Source of the DNA: Argentina anserina
Taxonomy: Eukaryota > Streptophyta > Magnoliopsida > Rosales > Rosaceae
Assembly: GCF_933775445.1 (NCBI RefSeq)
Contig: NC_065874.1
Coordinates: 6,405,001 to 6,469,000 of the forward strand
DNA length: 64,000 nucleotides
Reading direction: 5' to 3'
The notes beneath the pieces are model-generated. The model was given only the letters and a program-made list of their open reading frames with translations. It had not been told where the DNA came from and did not search any database. The translations under genes were made by a program, and so were the position numbers. Shown piece by piece: positions 63,801-64,000 of this stretch. Within the stretch, counting starts at the first letter, position 1. Each line of letters starts with the position of its first letter.

Positions 63801-64000
63801 TCCTCAATACCCGTTAATGATATTTTATTATATTATATAAAAATTCATATGAAGTATAGAAAAACGTAAAAATCTAAAATGAAAACTAAATGTCATGATG
63901 AAATTAGTTTTTTTTTTACATTAATCCAACTTAAACCAATATAAGTCTAGTTCAAAATAAAATAATAACTCTAAAAAAGTTTTTATTTACATAAATATTA
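60846..64000. other. CNGC 3' flank and intergenic DNA
   Basis: The CNGC 3' UTR lies just after 60845. Frames at 61291-61622 overlap on both strands without a domain. At 62440-62762 a TATA-like stretch, a CT-rich leader and a 64-codon ATG frame (from 62568) look superficially like a small gene, but the peptide matches nothing I know. A (GCTA)n run lies at about 62399-62413. The remaining sequence to the window end is AT-rich with no coding signal. Confidence 0.45.

Noticed and set aside
1..64000. CRISPR arrays, operons, rRNA genes or a prokaryotic-style system
   Set aside because: None seen. Introns, MITEs and a nuclear plastid insertion mark this as a plant nuclear region.

Overview
This is plant nuclear DNA: AT-rich, with short phase-consistent introns, (AT)n microsatellites, MITEs, a decayed Ty1/copia element and a decayed plastid-DNA insertion. 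The proteins are typical of a dicot; Rosaceae is my guess, but the window contains no decisive taxonomic marker.

Positions 1-30,000 are gene-poor. They hold a possible LINE 3' end (1-837), a degenerate copia relic (5255-7060), one intact gene on the minus strand (10797-12071, a BOI/S-RNase-binding-protein type RING E3 ligase), a non-autonomous hAT element (13731-14480), a Mutator-type MITE (15438-15898), a 308-bp palindromic foldback (19983-20290), a plastid rpoC1/rpoC2 insertion (26772-27406) and a TAF8-like histone-fold relic (28933-29433).

Positions 30,000-44,000 are gene-dense and housekeeping in character: a VAMP72 R-SNARE (minus, 221 aa), an OSB organellar ssDNA-binding protein with three PDF motifs (minus, 414 aa) and, head-to-head with it, a 16-exon ZPR1 zinc-finger gene (plus, 503 aa). 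I rebuilt all splice junctions by eye. Every junction keeps frame and the proteins come out at normal family length.

Positions 41,195-55,431 are a head-to-tail tandem duplication that runs from inside ZPR1 exon 9 to intron 4 of a neighbouring cyclic-nucleotide-gated channel (CNGC) gene. The junction is at 47263-47266 and carries a CATC microhomology. The outer genes stayed whole (ZPR1 at 38878-43702, CNGC at 53344-60845). The inner copies are truncated and decayed (CNGC at 44859-47262, ZPR1 at 47267-49436). After the duplication the second copy gained or kept a ~0.5-kb tandem-repeat array (50488-51990) and a 298-bp Mutator-type MITE with a perfect 9-bp target duplication.

The most interesting object is the surviving CNGC (predicted 1017 aa). 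It has two extra N-terminal hydrophobic segments, a G-T-N pore filter and two consecutive C-linker/cyclic-nucleotide-binding modules made by exon-pair duplication. A 75-residue Val-Asp repeat is inserted in the second C-linker, and a coiled coil stands where the IQ motif is usually found. Positions 60,846-64,000 show no convincing gene.
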